Below, in pieces: positions 32,601-43,923 of a stretch of DNA of 64,000 nt. The notes below the pieces were generated by a model, which was given only the letters and a program-made list of their open reading frames with translations, had not been told where the DNA came from and made no database searches. The translations under genes were made by a program, and so were the position numbers. Every line of letters starts with the position of its first letter. The first letter of the stretch is position 1. This DNA is from Limnanthes douglasii subsp. nivea (Eukaryota > Streptophyta > Magnoliopsida > Brassicales > Limnanthaceae), in NCBI GenBank assembly GCA_036936605.1, contig JAUPFV010000003.1, positions 100,573,278 to 100,637,277 on the forward strand, read 5' to 3'.

Positions 32601-35600
32601 CAGGTGATCTCACACGATTTCTTTATCAGATTCAGATCCACTTTTTTTTACCTCTTATATCTCTTGTTATTTTTTTTCTCTGGCTTGGGTCTCAGAAGTT
32701 CATAGTATTAGATTTTATACTACCAGGGAGGAATACTATACATGTTTGTATTGAAAATAGTGATTTATTTTATTTGCTTATCTTCTGAACTTAAAGATGC
32801 CCTATCATCTTTGTTTGGAACAGTTGTAAACCTTGAATTTAATCTGGTATTTTCCCGAATCATATCAGATTTTCCAGCATTCTTTCTGATTGTGTTGAAA
32901 ATTGAAAGAGTAAGATACTGAGTGGAAGATCCCAATGCTGTTTTTTTTAGTGTGTATACTCCTAGTAATAGGTACATATTGTATAATTGGTCGAACCGTG
33001 GCCGTATAGTAAGTATGTATTATATGAATAAAGAGTGGCACTGAAATTGTATATTGTTTTTATTTAACTTTGGGTTCTAGGGTGCACTGTCAAGAAAGTG
33101 GTGAAGAGAGCTCAGCGTCAGAATCAGTTTATGCACTCAAATGCCACATTTCACAGGAGGTGAACCATCTGCATGAAGGATTAAAACATGTAAGTAGCGT
33201 TCTCTGCTCTATGTTTGTTCAAAGACCGTTATCCTTCTAATTTTATTATAAAAAAGCTTATCAGCTCTCTTCTGTTTTTTCCACCATGTGAACCACCTAT
33301 CTGACTTGATGCGACTGCGAGCTATAAGGGAAAGAACAATGTATAGTTGTAATGGTTAATACTCTCATGTAATGACTAATCATTTGTAACTGCGTTGGTA
33401 TTATGGACTTTATATTGATGAGTAAAAAGGCTACTTAAATAAATGGTAGAAAAAGTATAATGTTTAGAAAATGGTGGAATTTTGTTTGGTACTAACTAAT
33501 GAGTTCATATTGAAAGATATTACAAAAAATATAATAAATTAAATAATTTATAAAACTACTAGACATCGAATTTAAGTTGATAAAGTTTGTGTAGAACAAA
33601 CACAACTATATTTTAAGATAGCTCTATCTGAAGAAAGATACAGTATAAAGATTTGGTGTTACTTTTTCCTTTTTAACCTTTCTAGTTATAATTGATTTTA
33701 TTTTTTGAAGTTACTTTTAAGTTGGGAAAAGAAAGGGCAAACAAACCTCTTCTTTTACTTGAAAGAACAAAATTCTACCAAACAAACTCTAAGCATAAAG
33801 AGGTTTTTTCTAGCTTGACATGTGTTAACCTCTCTCACGAGGCTAGATCCTATTTCTGTTTGTTTTGTCATCGGTAATCATTGGTTCTAGGCCTTATCCT
33901 TAGATAAGATCGAACACAATACCCTCAAACAAAATGCCCTGGCTAGATGAGCTGACATTAAGAGGATAAGAGCCTGTGTATAGTTTAGTTAGCGTGTAAG
34001 CGAATTAACTAGCTAAATCAACAGTCGTGGGTTTTGAATAGCATCTGCAGTCAATATCCAGGGTTCAAGCAGTCTGCTATTCTATAAAATAATGTTCGTT
34101 AAATTCAGGACCACAAGTGATGTTGAGTTTCAAGGAAACTAGTCTTTATTCAAATTGACGATCAACTTACGAGATACAGTAATTGTAACACATTACGAGC
34201 CCCTTTCTCTGTTATAAGGGGTTGTTTTATACATTTTACGGGCAAAGTAATTGCTGTCGCTCACTTAGTAGCTCTTCATTAATCTTATATGCTTCTGTTT
34301 TACTGGTTCATTTAGGGTTTGAAATCAGAACTGGAGAAGACATCCCCATCTTTGGGCCGTACTGCAATCTACTTGAAAGAGTCTCGTATCAGTGCCTTGC
34401 CAAGGTGATTAATTAATCACCTGTTTCTTGTCCCTCTTTTAACGAATAAAATCATTTGGTTGCTGCGTCGCATCAATATGGATATTTTTTGGTTAGAAAA
34501 AACATTAAATTTTCGGTTTGTCAGTTGTATGATGTTGTAAGCACATCTCAAATGAGGAATTTCTGACATGTGTGCTTTTCATCTGAAAGGTACTTGACAG
34601 TACAGTTTGTTCGTTTCTTTTGGAAGCGTGAATCCAATCAGAAGGCAAAAATTTTACGTGTATGTTACTTCTGTTCAATTCCACTTGTATTCACCCATAG
34701 TTAATAAAAATCATTTTAATATATCTGATTGGAACATCTTTTGTGTTCACACAGAAAGTGGACTATCCATTGGAGTTGGATGTTTATGATCTGTGTTCAG
34801 AAGATCTTCGTCGTAAGCTGGAAGTTCCTCGCAAGGTACTTGGTGCCTTATGTTTTAAAGGGTTTTAATCTTATAATATGGGCATGAAATTATCTCTAAC
34901 ACTTCAAAACTATCAGATGCTCAGAGATGAAGAGGGTAAAAAGCTTGGGTTGAAAGTTGGCGAGACGAGCACTACTTCAAAAGACAACGATGTGAAAATG
35001 ACTGACGCAGAGGTAAACAAGTCAACCATATGTACATCTCGCTTTAGGACTGGGAGTTTTTTCCCCAGTCAAATTTGCTAGGGAAAATAGTGTACAGTAT
35101 AAAAAGTCAATTTCTTGTGTGCAGGGATCATCAAATGCTGGTGGCAAATCTACTGATGCTTCTTTGCCAGAAGGTACAGCATTTACCTATCTTTCGAACT
35201 CTGTATGAAAAGTCAATTTCTCGTGTGCAGGACCTTATTTTGCTTATGATGTTGAAGCAGAAAAAGATGTGTTATTCTTTCAATTGCTATGCCTGAATAT
35301 TTTAAATTTTGTGTGGTTTATTTAGCAGCCTTAGAAAAGTGTTTTGTTGCTTATTGATATTCTTGATGTTGCGTTTTATTTGTTTTGGCCAAGTGCCAAT
35401 GCTATGTTCCTCTAACTTCTCGCTTTCATAACTTCATCGATAAGATATATAGATCCTCCGCAGAAGAGTATGTTCTCACTTCAAGTACATTTTTCTTACC
35501 GACAATCGTTATTACTGTTTGTTTTGCGTAGGTGCTCCATCTGACAAGGAAACTCAAATGACTGGAGTTTATGACTTGGCTGCTGTACTGACTCATAAGG

Positions 35601-36012
35601 GCAGGAGTGCTGATTCTGGCCATTATGTAGCCTGGGTCAAGCAAGAAAACGGTCAGTTTCTTCGTATACTGCTGCCTTTAACCATAGTTTGACGAAACAA
35701 TGTTCTTCTATAAACTTGTGGTTTACCATCTCACAGGCAAGTGGATCCTATTTGATGATGATCATCCTAGCCAGCATCGAGATGAAGACATCACTAGACT
35801 GTCTGGGGGAGGTAAGTTCTTTTACACAGTTCAGTTATATCTCTATCCTAACACAGCTTTATCCTAACACTTGTGCAAGTGTATCGAGATGAAGGTCTGT
35901 TTTATATATATCTAATATTTCATTTTTGTCTATTTATTTTGATTCTTTTGGTTCAGGTGATTGGCATATGGCATATATATTGATGTACAAGGCCCGTGTC
36001 GTTCCCATGTAA
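29629..36012 (+). CDS. UBP6: Ubiquitin carboxyl-terminal hydrolase, UBP6/UBP7 type
   Basis: I read 18 exons: 29629-29638, 30351-30496, 30602-30637, 30752-30859, 31418-31518, 31607-31730, 32018-32077, 32166-32233, 32553-32603, 33081-33189, 34316-34404, 34590-34659, 34755-34835, 34917-35012, 35125-35173, 35532-35651, 35737-35811 and 35957-36012. All introns are GT-AG and the joined frame is open, giving 482 residues, as I recall the length of Arabidopsis UBP6. The N-terminal ubiquitin-like domain (about 1-75, SVKWQKKVF, GQKLMMMGTADE) docks this family on the proteasome base. The USP domain follows with the Cys box GLFNLGNTCYMNS (Cys113), QQDAEECW, and the His box SADSGHYVAW (His430). It trims ubiquitin from proteasome-bound substrates (family knowledge). 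A three-codon first exon and 712-bp first intron support this start. No damage is visible. Confidence 0.95.
35102..35231 (+). repeat. Duplicated splice-acceptor segment in UBP6
   Basis: A 24-bp segment ending TTGTGTGCAGG at 35102-35125 (the true acceptor of exon 15) is repeated with one mismatch at 35208-35231, inside the next intron. The second copy is a ready-made decoy acceptor. Confidence 0.8.
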
Positions 36013-37080
36013 TTTTCTCTTTTCTACCAGGATTATCCATTTTAATTATATGGAAATTTTCGAGTCGAAAGTCCAAAATCTGAATAGAATTTACAGAATC
36101 ATGGTGGTTTGTATTTGTTAGAATTACTACTTATTTGGATGGGTCGCCAGACACTTTTTAATTTTCTTTTCCATTTTAATTTTTTAAATTATTGATATAA
36201 TCGAAAACCAGACCCGACAAAATTACAGGATTTCTCCACGTTCCCTTGGGTCAGCCGTCTCTTGATTTTAATATTGTGTGATATATTTAGCATATCCGAG
36301 CAATCCTTATATTATCATATTATAAATTGTGTTTTATCAGGTTTTGTTTTAATAGGGAGATCAGATCCATAAAAGTTTAGGTATAATTAAAATTTTATTA
36401 TATAATTATTTTTATCTAATGTTATATATATATATGAAACTCGAATAGGTAATCATAAATTGTACTTATAATAATGAATGATTGAAGTGAACTATAAAAT
36501 ATAAGATTTATTCAAAATCTTACAGAAAAACAAATAATTACAATCTGATCAAAATTAATAGCTTCGGGGAATTCATAAAATTATTATAATCGGTTTTCTG
36601 AATCCGTATTCGAACAAAATCAAATATTTTTATGTTGTTTTTAAAAGCAAAACTAACATATAAATTATAGTAATTATGGAAGTGCCAGTAAATATCAAAT
36701 TATTTGTATTTTATGAAGTTTAAATAACCAATTTAAGTAAAATAAATAATTTTAGAATTGTTTAAAAACATGATTTACATAAAAAATAATGATTTTGTTT
36801 TAAAGTTGCAGTTTTTATACGATCAATACAAAAATTGGTAAAGGTAACTATTCAGAGGATTCCGTCTACAAAATTTTAAAATCTATTTGGACCTCTATGC
36901 ACAAAAAAAAATGGTTAAAAATATTAAAAATAATATTTTAAAGGTTTTGGTTAAATCTGGAACTAAATTTTGTTAACCAACCTTATCTTTTTAGAATTTT
37001 TGTAAGCCAAATCTATCCGAAAATATATTTTCAAGTATCTTACCGCTATTTAAAAAAGTGGATACTTCCAATAGGTACCC
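36013..37080. other. Gene-free interval after UBP6
   Basis: AT-rich, includes the UBP6 3' UTR and a (TA)n run near 36424-36435. The left edge of the MULE should lie here or at its end, but I could not identify a terminal inverted repeat. Confidence 0.5.
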
Positions 37081-37109
37081 AAATAATAATGGTGGACAAA
37101 AATAGCTCT

Positions 37110-37121
37110 GGTATTATATAA
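37110..37121 (+). promoter_or_regulatory. Candidate TATA box of the MULE plus-strand gene
   Basis: TATTATATAAAGGCC lies upstream of the Ulp1-type gene and is the strongest TATA-like site nearby. No transcript evidence. Confidence 0.4.
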
Positions 37122-37209
37122 AGGCCAAAGTAGATTGTGAGCGAATTTAGGATAAAATTAAACCCTTATTCTTCCCCAAAACCATCAGAATAGGAAAAGT
37201 CTCATAGTC

Positions 37210-37292
37210 AATAGTTTTTGAAAAACTCAAAAGAAGTTCCTTGCCTCATCTATAGTTTTTGAAAAACTCAAAAGAAGTTCCTTGCCTCATCT
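37210..37292. repeat. 42-bp tandem duplication
   Basis: A segment beginning ATAGTTTTTGAAAAACTC and ending CCTTGCCTCATCT occurs twice back to back (37210-37250 and 37252-37292), virtually identical. It lies in the presumed leader of the MULE gene. Confidence 0.9.
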
Positions 37293-38097
37293 ACAAACAT
37301 TTTCCGGCAAGCGATATCACGGCACCGTCGAGGCTAGCTACAACCTTTCTGCTTCTCAAAGAAAATATTCTCCACTATAATCGGTTCGAAGGTCATCGGT
37401 ATCCGGCGAGAAGTTATTCACCCACTGTAACTGGGTCAAAGATAGTTGTTAGGGTGCCTGTTTTTTAATCCGCTGATGTATTTCCGTTCATAATGTCCGC
37501 GATTTTGGTTGATTTTTAGAAGTTTCGATACTTGCATGTCTGTAAAAAAAAGCGATACGTATGTAAGTGTAAGTATGTTAGGGTCTAACACCGTGTTCAT
37601 AACTGAGACTTCATATATGAGTATTTGTTGTCTGGGTTTAGGTCTGCGCGTTTTGTGATTGTATTTTGAAGATCCGGTTCACATTCTCTTTTCAGTATTT
37701 GTTGTCTAGCTGTCTGTGTTAGGGGTATGGATTGTCTGGGTTTTGAACCCTGGGACGTGCATGTGTGAATGTCATCGAAATCGCATCATCATGGATACCG
37801 CATACTTTAAATCGCGTCGTCCGTTAGTTAGGTGAATGAAACTCCCTAGGTTCTCTAAATCGCATCGTGTAACCTGTTCGTAAAGATATGAAAATCGCGC
37901 AGGTTCTTTAAATCGCGTCTTGTGTTGCCTGTTCGTAAATATATGAAAATCGTGTAGTTTCTATTTGGTTATATCTCGCATATTAAGTGAACTATTGTTC
38001 ATATAAATCGCGTTTTGTTTAATAAATCCTATTTCATTATTAACTTCTGATACTAGGTGAGCTATATCTGTAAACATTGAAATTTGTATCTTTCAGG
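37293..38097 (+). other. Presumed leader or first intron of the MULE gene, with motif cluster
   Basis: No gene I can support. A 69-codon frame at 37259-37468 has no recognised family and may be an untranslated or first coding exon. The cluster of AAATCGCG motifs lies at 37789-38011. Confidence 0.4.
37789..38011 (+). repeat. AAATCGCG motif cluster 1
   Basis: Exact TCGCG copies, all preceded by AAA, lie near 37809, 37892, 37911 and 38006. Variants TCGCA, TCGTG and CTCGCA lie between them. All are in plus orientation. Confidence 0.75.
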
Positions 38098-39077
38098 TTG
38101 TCCTATGTTGAAGGGAACTTTCTACCGTTCTAGGTTGGTCAGCATATTGAACCTGTTATAAAAGAACCTAATAACCGCTGATCATATTGAGGTTGCCAAA
38201 CATACTCCACTTTATAGTAATTTGAAAGCTTCGTTCGAGCTAAGCAACAAAGACCTGTCGAAGAAAATATATAACAAGGTAATAGAGGTGATTGTTAAGA
38301 GGTATTCTGTAAAGAATAAAGAGTGTAAAATAAGATTGAGGTAAAACTAACTACTAATGATGTGAAAGCCATATTTGGACTGAAGCACGACACAGAGTCA
38401 ATGCCTATGGATAAAAGAGGTGCATTCGTCGGTCGATTTGCAGATGGGGTTGAAAACGATTCGAGACTGATGCAAAAATATTTTATGAGTCCTAGGGCTA
38501 GGAAAAATGGAGCGGCGAATCAGACTTCTATTTCCAACGCGATGATCAAGGTGGCACGAAGTTTTTGTGTGACTGTTATTGTCCATGAAAATTTACACTA
38601 ATAAAACATTTCATCTATTTTTCAGGAAGCTATAGAGAAAGCAGTTAGTCACGGTGGGGAGGATGCCGCAAGTGACGTTGCGCAAATACTGATACTGTTC
38701 ATATATTCAACGCTTTTTTACTCGGTATCTGGAGATATAATGGGTTGGACATTGGTCTACTACGTAGAAGACTTAGTTAAAATTAACAACTATGATTGGT
38801 CCGGTGTAATTCTTGAGAAGCTTAGTAAGTCAATGAAAAACTGTATGAAGAAAGGGGCGCCCGACATGGTTATCGGCTGCATCACTGCCTTATTTGTAAG
38901 TATGAAATTCTTCTTTGACCTCCCTGATTTGGATGTTGTTAAGTCAAACTATCTATGTTGGTTGCATCACTTCATAATGGAGCACACGACGTTAGGAGAT
39001 GATTTAGTAAGGTCCAACATGATTCCTAGGTGCTACAAATGGTGGGGGCTGGAGTGCAAGAAACCAACCGTGAAGAT

Positions 39078-39454
39078 TGATGAGTCCGGATTTTATCACC
39101 ACTCACTATGGGGACCGGACAAGGGCAATTCGGACAAGATCCACCCACTGAATCATATGAACTGAACTAATGTATTAAAAACTTAATCACTTCATGACTA
39201 AGCTAATTACCTACTTGCTTAAAGGTTAATGGGTTTTGGAACTCGACCCAAATCCATAAGTTGACCCGAAAGCCCATGTGGCCCACAATTAAGGGTATAA
39301 ATACCTAACCACTTTCATTAAATGAGGGTAATAAAAAATTAAATACAACCAGACAGCTCAAGTCTCTCACTACAATCTATCCAAACATGAAATACCTTTG
39401 AAACACCACAAAACTCTGGACAAAATTACCCTCAACCAAAAATAAACCACACCA
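39078..39454 (+). repeat. Element D 5' LTR
   Basis: 377 bp from TGATGAGTCCGG to AAACCACACCA, about 94-95% identical by eye to 53916-54292. A TATA box (TATAAATA) sits at 39296-39303. Confidence 0.92.
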
Positions 39455-39474
39455 AATTGGCGACCACAGTAGGA
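39455..39474 (+). other. Element D primer-binding site
   Basis: AATTGGCGACCACAGTAGGA directly after the LTR, matching the position and sequence of the site in element A. tRNA not assigned. Confidence 0.65.
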
Positions 39475-39482
39475 GCGCGACG

Positions 39483-41888
39483 GTGCCTGAATCTAGTATT
39501 CAAAACCATCAAGAAAAATCAGTTCGGATGAATCCGGACGTGCATGAAGTACCACCAGCTTTGGCCGAAGTGGTGGGCGAGAATGATGAATATACAATTG
39601 AGGAACGAGATAGATTAAAAGTTGAAATAGAAGCTCTGAGGGCTGCCAAAAGGGCAGCGATGGGCACAAAAGAGAAGTCTAAGGCGTCAGTAGCTCATCA
39701 TACTGACAATCCAAGGGAGCATGAGCCATCAAAAACTCATGTGAGTGCAAAAAAGACTCATGCTAGCTCTAAAAAGTCTCACCGGTCTAAACCGGTGGAG
39801 AGCTCTGATTCAGACTTAGAGTCTTCTAGTAGCTCCTCAAATGAAGATGGAGTTGAAGAATCCTTGTCATCCAGCAGTGATGAATGCCGTTCTAAAAAGA
39901 AACAAAAGTTGGTCAAAAAGTACTCAAGGAAAAAGGACCGTCATGGAAGGTTGAAAAATCATCTAGGCAAATGATCGTCTCACAGTCACAGCCGGAGACA
40001 CGTAGATCAATTGTTAATGGATCCTTTTGCCTTCCATGATGAGCCAGGTATCTTCGCAACTCCTAATGAGGATACCGTTTTCAGTTGTGGACGGAATCGG
40101 AGACAATCTCCATTGTCCTCCAAGATACTGTCTGGAAACCTTCCTAAGAGGTTTGACAGTACGAAAATGGAAAAATACGATGGCAGTAAAGACCCTGATA
40201 ACCACTTGGAACAGTTCAAAAATTTCATGATGAATTTTGATGATGACGACAAGTTACTTTGTAGAGCATTTTCCCAATCTTTTACGGGGAGTGCTCTGAA
40301 GTGGTACAACAGTTTGCCACAAGGCTGCATTAGAAATTTTGACATTTTTTGGGTGGCCTTTCGGAGACAGTTTGTTGGAAGTAAAGAGGTAAAGGGCAAT
40401 GGAGACACAATCATCCATTGCGCCCAAGAACCAAACGAATATTTAAAAGAATACATAAGTCGTTTTATAAATACCAAAAATGGATTGGCTCATTGCTTTG
40501 AACAAGTAGCAATAGATTCTCTAAGGCAGGGCTTAAACCCTGGAAACTTGGCTGATTCAGTAACCAGGGAAAAAGCCACGACGTGGGGAGGTTTGCTGAA
40601 TCAGGTCGGAAAGCAGATTAATGTGGATGAAGCAAAGAAAACTAGGGTGCACAGGCAGGTGAGGTCTGCTCCGGCTGCACCGAATCCAAACCAAAACCAG
40701 TCCGAGAACAAGGCTAAGGATGCCGGGCAGGGTCATAACAGAGCCAAAGCTCAGTCTCAGCCAGCTGCACTAACCCAGACTCAGCAATCTAGAAATAAGC
40801 GAGGGCCGTGGGTTCAACCGGAGTGGTTTGCAGAGTTGAAAGAAAACGTAGCCACCATTTATGACAAAACAAAAGACGAAGTACACTGTAGAAGGCCGGC
40901 TGCATTACAGTCTCCTAGGGAGAGCCGTAATAATTGTTTCTGCCAGTATCACAATGATACTGGCCATACCACTGAGGATTGTATTGCCTTGAAGCAAGAA
41001 GTCCAGAATTTGATTGAAAGAGGAAAGTTGGGAGCGTATGTTAAAAGAAAAGGTGGAAATAGGCCTGATAATGCTCATCGGGCTGGTCCAAACAATGCAG
41101 GCAAATCGGCTCCGGATAGGGCTATGGTCATAATTGAAAGGTTCGACGTAGAATCAGAATATTTAGATCCTGATCCAACCCAGAACAAAGTGGGTGTTAT
41201 CACAAAACATTGCAAGTCGGTTTCCGGACTTATCAACTTTTATGAGTCACTTACGATATTCAGAGGAGACACCATGACAACACCAACTGCTTCTTCGAGA
41301 AAGAGGCACGTTCATACTTTAGCTACCCAACTGGAAGGAGGCATGAGTTCCTATCAATCACAGATTCCATTTCCCTTTATTGTTTTCGATGAGGATGACT
41401 TGAGGGATATTGCTGGTCCTCATGAAGATGTTGTTGTCATAGGAGCATCCATCGGGGGCAATGCCATAAGGCGAATTTTGGTGGACACCGGAAGTTCTAC
41501 CAATATTCTCTTTTTAACTTCCTATAAAAAGATGAAAAATCCGGCAGTAATTCAATGTTCGAACAGGTCGATTGTGGGTTTCACAGGAAGCTCAACAGAT
41601 GTGATCGGGGAATTCGAGGAGGAGTTTTTATTGGGCAAAGGCCCTTTTAAAAAGATGGTTAGAATACTATTTGTTGTGGTGGATTATCCCACTTGTTATA
41701 ACGCTATTCTGGGGAGATCTTGGCTCTCTAGGATGCATGCCGTGGCTTCAACAGTCCACCAATGCTTGAAATATGCTGTGCAAGGACAAGTTGGAGTTGT
41801 TCGGAGCAGCCAAAAGGTAGCAAGAGAGTGTTATGCAACAGCACTGGCTCCTCGGACGTTGGGGGCAGTTCGGATTAATGAGGAATAA
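39483..41888 (+). pseudogene. Element D gag and protease
   Basis: The N-terminal part (39483-39974) is Glu-rich then Ser-rich. It ends in a TGA at 39972-39974 that falls in the same frame as the next 625-codon frame (40011-41888), so a single nonsense change splits gag. The gag core has DNHLEQFKNFMMNFDDDDK, GSALKWYNSLPQGC and AFRRQFVGSKE. The zinc knuckle reads CQYHNDTGHTTEDC. The protease active site is ILVDTGSSTNILF, with ILGRSWLSRMHAVAST. A TAA at 41886-41888 separates it from pol in the same frame. This is the most complete gag-protease in the window. Confidence 0.87.
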
Positions 41889-42936
41889 CAGTTTGAGGGG
41901 CCCTCTGTGGGAGAGGGTGAAATTGATGACCCCAGAGAGACCCATGGAGTTTTAATACCAATTGAAGAAGTTGAAACACACTCTCTGGATGAAGGAAAAA
42001 GTGTCAAGATAGGATCCAAGATGACATCAGAATTAAAGGGTAAAATGTTAAAATTCTTGAAAGACCATCATCATGTTTTTTCTTGGTGCAATGCTGATGT
42101 TACCGGAGTACCAGCAGATGTTATATCACACCAATTGTCCATCCGAAGGGACATAACACATGTGGTGCAAAAGAGAAGAGTTTTTTTCTAAGGAAAAGGC
42201 TGATGTCATAGTTCAAGAGGTCGACCGGCTTACTAAAATGGGGCACATAAAGGAATCTCAATATCCTTTATGGACGGCCAACCCGGTATTGGTAAAAAAG
42301 AAAATTGGCAAATGGCGTATGTGCATGGATTGCACAGATCTTAACAGAGCTTTCCCAAAGGATTTATACCCGGTCCCCTGAATTGATCAATTGGTGGACT
42401 CCACATCTGGAAACAAGCTGCTATCCTTTATGGATACTTTCTCCGGGTATAATCAGATTCAAGCGGATCTGAAGGATCAAGAGCATACTACATTTGTTAC
42501 TGATAGGGGCCTTCGTTGTTACAAGGTAATGCCATTTGGGTTAAAAAATGCTGGGGCTACTTATCAGAGGTTGGTAAACAAGGCTTTTGCTGATCAAATT
42601 GGAAGAAACATGAAGTTTACATCGACGACATGATGGTGAAAAGTGTGGACGAAGAGCTACACTTGGCAGATCTCCAAGAAACTTTTGCTAACTTAGTAAA
42701 AGTAAATTTGAAATTAAACCCATAAAAGTGTGTCTTTGGAGTGCAGTCTGGGAAATTTTTGGGGTATGTGATAAGTGAGCAAGGGATACAGCCTGATCCA
42801 GACTAGCTTAATGCTTTACTGCAAATGGAGCCTCCTCGGAATATTAAAGAGGTACAACGATTGACTGGGAGGCTGGCAGCATTAAACCGTTTCATTTTCA
42901 AGGTCTTCGGACAGGTGTGCCCCATTTTTTCAAACT
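41889..42936 (+). pseudogene. Element D reverse transcriptase, heavily damaged
   Basis: RT motifs are present: NPVLVKKKIGKWRMCMDCTD, SFMDTFSGYNQIQ, MPFGLKNAGATYQRLVN and a frameshifted IDDMMVKS. Damage includes a frameshift at a T-run near 42181, TGA at 42379-42381, a small deletion near 42610 just before the catalytic box, stops near 42723 and 42805, and a frame change near 42900. Confidence 0.85.
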
Positions 42937-43923
42937 TTGAAAGGTGCAAAGGACTTCAACTGGTCCTCAAAGTATGATGAGGCCTTCGATGAAATTAAGA
43001 AGCATTTGTCTTCCCCCAAGACTTTATTTAAACTTGTTGATGGAAAAACGCTTTATGTGTATTTAGCCGTTTCTGATTGTGCAATAAGTGCAGTATTGTT
43101 AAGAGAGGTGGACAATTATCCTCATCCGGTGTACTATATCAGCAAAAGCTTCGTAGATGCAGAAAAACGATATTTAAAACTTGAGAAGTTGGCGATGGCC
43201 CTGGTAATTGCTGCAAGGAAAATGAGGCCCTATTTTCAAGCTCATTCCATCGTCGTCCGGACTTATTTTCCTTTGAAAAATGTTCTCCAAAAAGCTGACA
43301 TTTCAAGTAGAATGACCAAGTGGTCAGTGGAGCTGGGAGACTACGATATCGATTTTTCTCCTCGAACAGCAGTCAAATCCCAAACTGTGGCTGATTTCTT
43401 AGTTGAATTCCATTCAGATAGGGATACCAGGCAAGCAACCGGTGTGAAAGAAAAAAAAGTCTGGGTCGTCCGGACTGATGGTGGATCAAGTACCATGGGA
43501 TGTGGTGCTGGGGTATGTTTAACCTCTCCGTACGGTGACAGAATGTACCAAGCTATATGTTTTGCTTTCAGGGCTTCTAATAATGAGTCAGAATATGAAG
43601 CTGCTATAGCTGGCTTGAAATTAGCTCTTATTTGTGAAGCCAAAAGGGTCAGGTTAATGAGTGATTCTCAGCTTCTTATCCATCATGCACAAGGTCAATC
43701 CGAAGCCAAAAAGGAGAAACTAGTTAAATACTTACTTCTTCTCAAAGAAGTAGCACTTAATTTCAAAAGCATCACCTATGAGCACATACCCCGAACAGAA
43801 AATATGCTAGCAGACTCTTTGGCCACCATAGCCTATACTGAGTCCTACCTTTGGATTCATATGCTAGAGTGCCCATCCATTCAAATCAATCCGGATAAGG
43901 AAGAAGAAAGTTTGAATATATAG
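42937..43923 (+). CDS. Element D first RNase H and archaeal-type RNase H
   Basis: Open frame of 328 codons. The first RNase H (about 1-130) has YLAVSDCAIS and LEKLAMALVIAARK, with the usual first catalytic Asp position not conserved. The archaeal-type RNase H (about 165-310) has RTDGGSSTMGCGAG, NESEYEAAIAGL, SDSQLLIHHAQG and EHIPRTENMLADSLA, all expected acidic residues present. A TAG at 43921-43923 separates it from integrase. Confidence 0.85.
   Translation: MKGAKDFNWSSKYDEAFDEIKKHLSSPKTLFKLVDGKTLYVYLAVSDCAISAVLLREVDNYPHPVYYISKSFVDAEKRYLKLEKLAMALVIAARKMRPYFQAHSIVVRTYFPLKNVLQKADISSRMTKWSVELGDYDIDFSPRTAVKSQTVADFLVEFHSDRDTRQATGVKEKKVWVVRTDGGSSTMGCGAGVCLTSPYGDRMYQAICFAFRASNNESEYEAAIAGLKLALICEAKRVRLMSDSQLLIHHAQGQSEAKKEKLVKYLLLLKEVALNFKSITYEHIPRTENMLADSLATIAYTESYLWIHMLECPSIQINPDKEEESLNI

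Noticed and set aside
35225..35296. Extra UBP6 exon after the duplicated acceptor
   Set aside because: Joining exon 15 directly to exon 16 keeps the frame and the conserved family sequence; the extra piece leads to stops.
37259..37468. A 69-codon ORF after the candidate TATA box as a real gene
   Set aside because: Its start lies in the 42-bp duplication and there is no recognised family; it may be a leader or first exon, but I cannot support a product.
38740..39165. A 141-codon ORF ending inside element D
   Set aside because: Its last part is LTR sequence; only the portion up to 39077 belongs to the MULE gene.
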